Shown here one piece after another: positions 6,804-6,868 of a stretch of 6,868 bases of DNA. The notes beneath the pieces were generated by a model that searched no databases, was not told the DNA's origin, and saw only the letters and a list, made by a program, of their open reading frames with translations. The number at the start of each line of letters is the position of its first letter. Positions within the stretch are counted from its first letter, which is position 1. Where the stretch lies: the NCBI GenBank assembly GCA_964578935.1, contig CAZOEW010000188.1, forward strand, positions 1 through 6,868, written 5' to 3'. Made by a program: the position numbers and the translations under genes. The DNA comes from JAQYVL01 sp964578935. GTDB lineage: Bacteria > Desulfobacterota > Desulfobacteria > Desulfobacterales > SURF-7.

Positions 6804-6868
6804 ATGAGTGACCTGGTCAATATTTTTTTAAATTCGGTTTTTGTGGGCAATATTCTGCTGGCCTATTT
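6804..6868 (+). CDS. nqrE: Na+-translocating NADH:quinone reductase subunit E, 3' truncated by window edge
   Basis: Only 21 complete codons are visible: MSDLVNIFLNSVFVGNILLA and one more. They align with the N-terminus of NqrE/RnfA proteins (Vibrio: a short head, then a FxxxxxFxENMALxFF-like first helix). The ATG has a strong AGGGAG site upstream and follows nqrD in the conserved nqrABCDEF order. NqrE is a membrane subunit partnering NqrD. Its first cluster-ligand cysteine would lie just past the window end. The identification rests on the short N-terminus plus gene order. Confidence 0.85.
   Translation, partial: MSDLVNIFLNSVFVGNILLAY

Overview
This window looks like a metagenome-assembled or draft scaffold from a Gram-negative anaerobe. 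I favour a member of the Desulfobacterota (the former Deltaproteobacteria), but this rests on protein flavour only: no rRNA or other marker gene is present. An outer-membrane TolC-type lipoprotein establishes the Gram-negative envelope. A run of exactly 100 N (1600-1699) marks a scaffold join.

Layout, all genes on the + strand. (1) 3-1055: 3' part of a GH130-family glycosidase/phosphorylase gene, entering from outside the window. (2) 1077-1304: a short open frame matching only the C-terminal end of a PEP-utilising phosphotransferase (PtsP/PtsI type), probably a gene relic. (3) 1305-1390: a short intergenic stretch with a candidate promoter and a perfect 7-bp inverted repeat. (4) 1391-2715: a TolC-family outer-membrane efflux lipoprotein split by the N gap. 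(5) 2716-2874: a 159-bp non-coding spacer. (6) 2875 to the window end: a tightly packed nqr operon, nqrA-nqrB-nqrC-nqrD-nqrE, with nqrE cut by the window edge. nqrF would be expected just outside.

The nqr genes encode the Na+-pumping NADH:quinone oxidoreductase, a membrane complex that couples electron transfer to sodium export. NqrB and NqrC carry the threonine motifs for covalently bound FMN, and NqrD carries both conserved membrane cysteines of the NqrD/NqrE iron-sulfur site. The most notable point is NqrA. Its body is NqrA-like, but its C-terminus carries two complete CxxCxxCxxxCP motifs, as in the RnfC subunit of the related Rnf complex. Textbook NqrA, such as that of Vibrio, has lost these motifs. 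The protein therefore looks like an evolutionary or functional intermediate between Rnf and Nqr, and its electron path may differ from that of the Vibrio enzyme.
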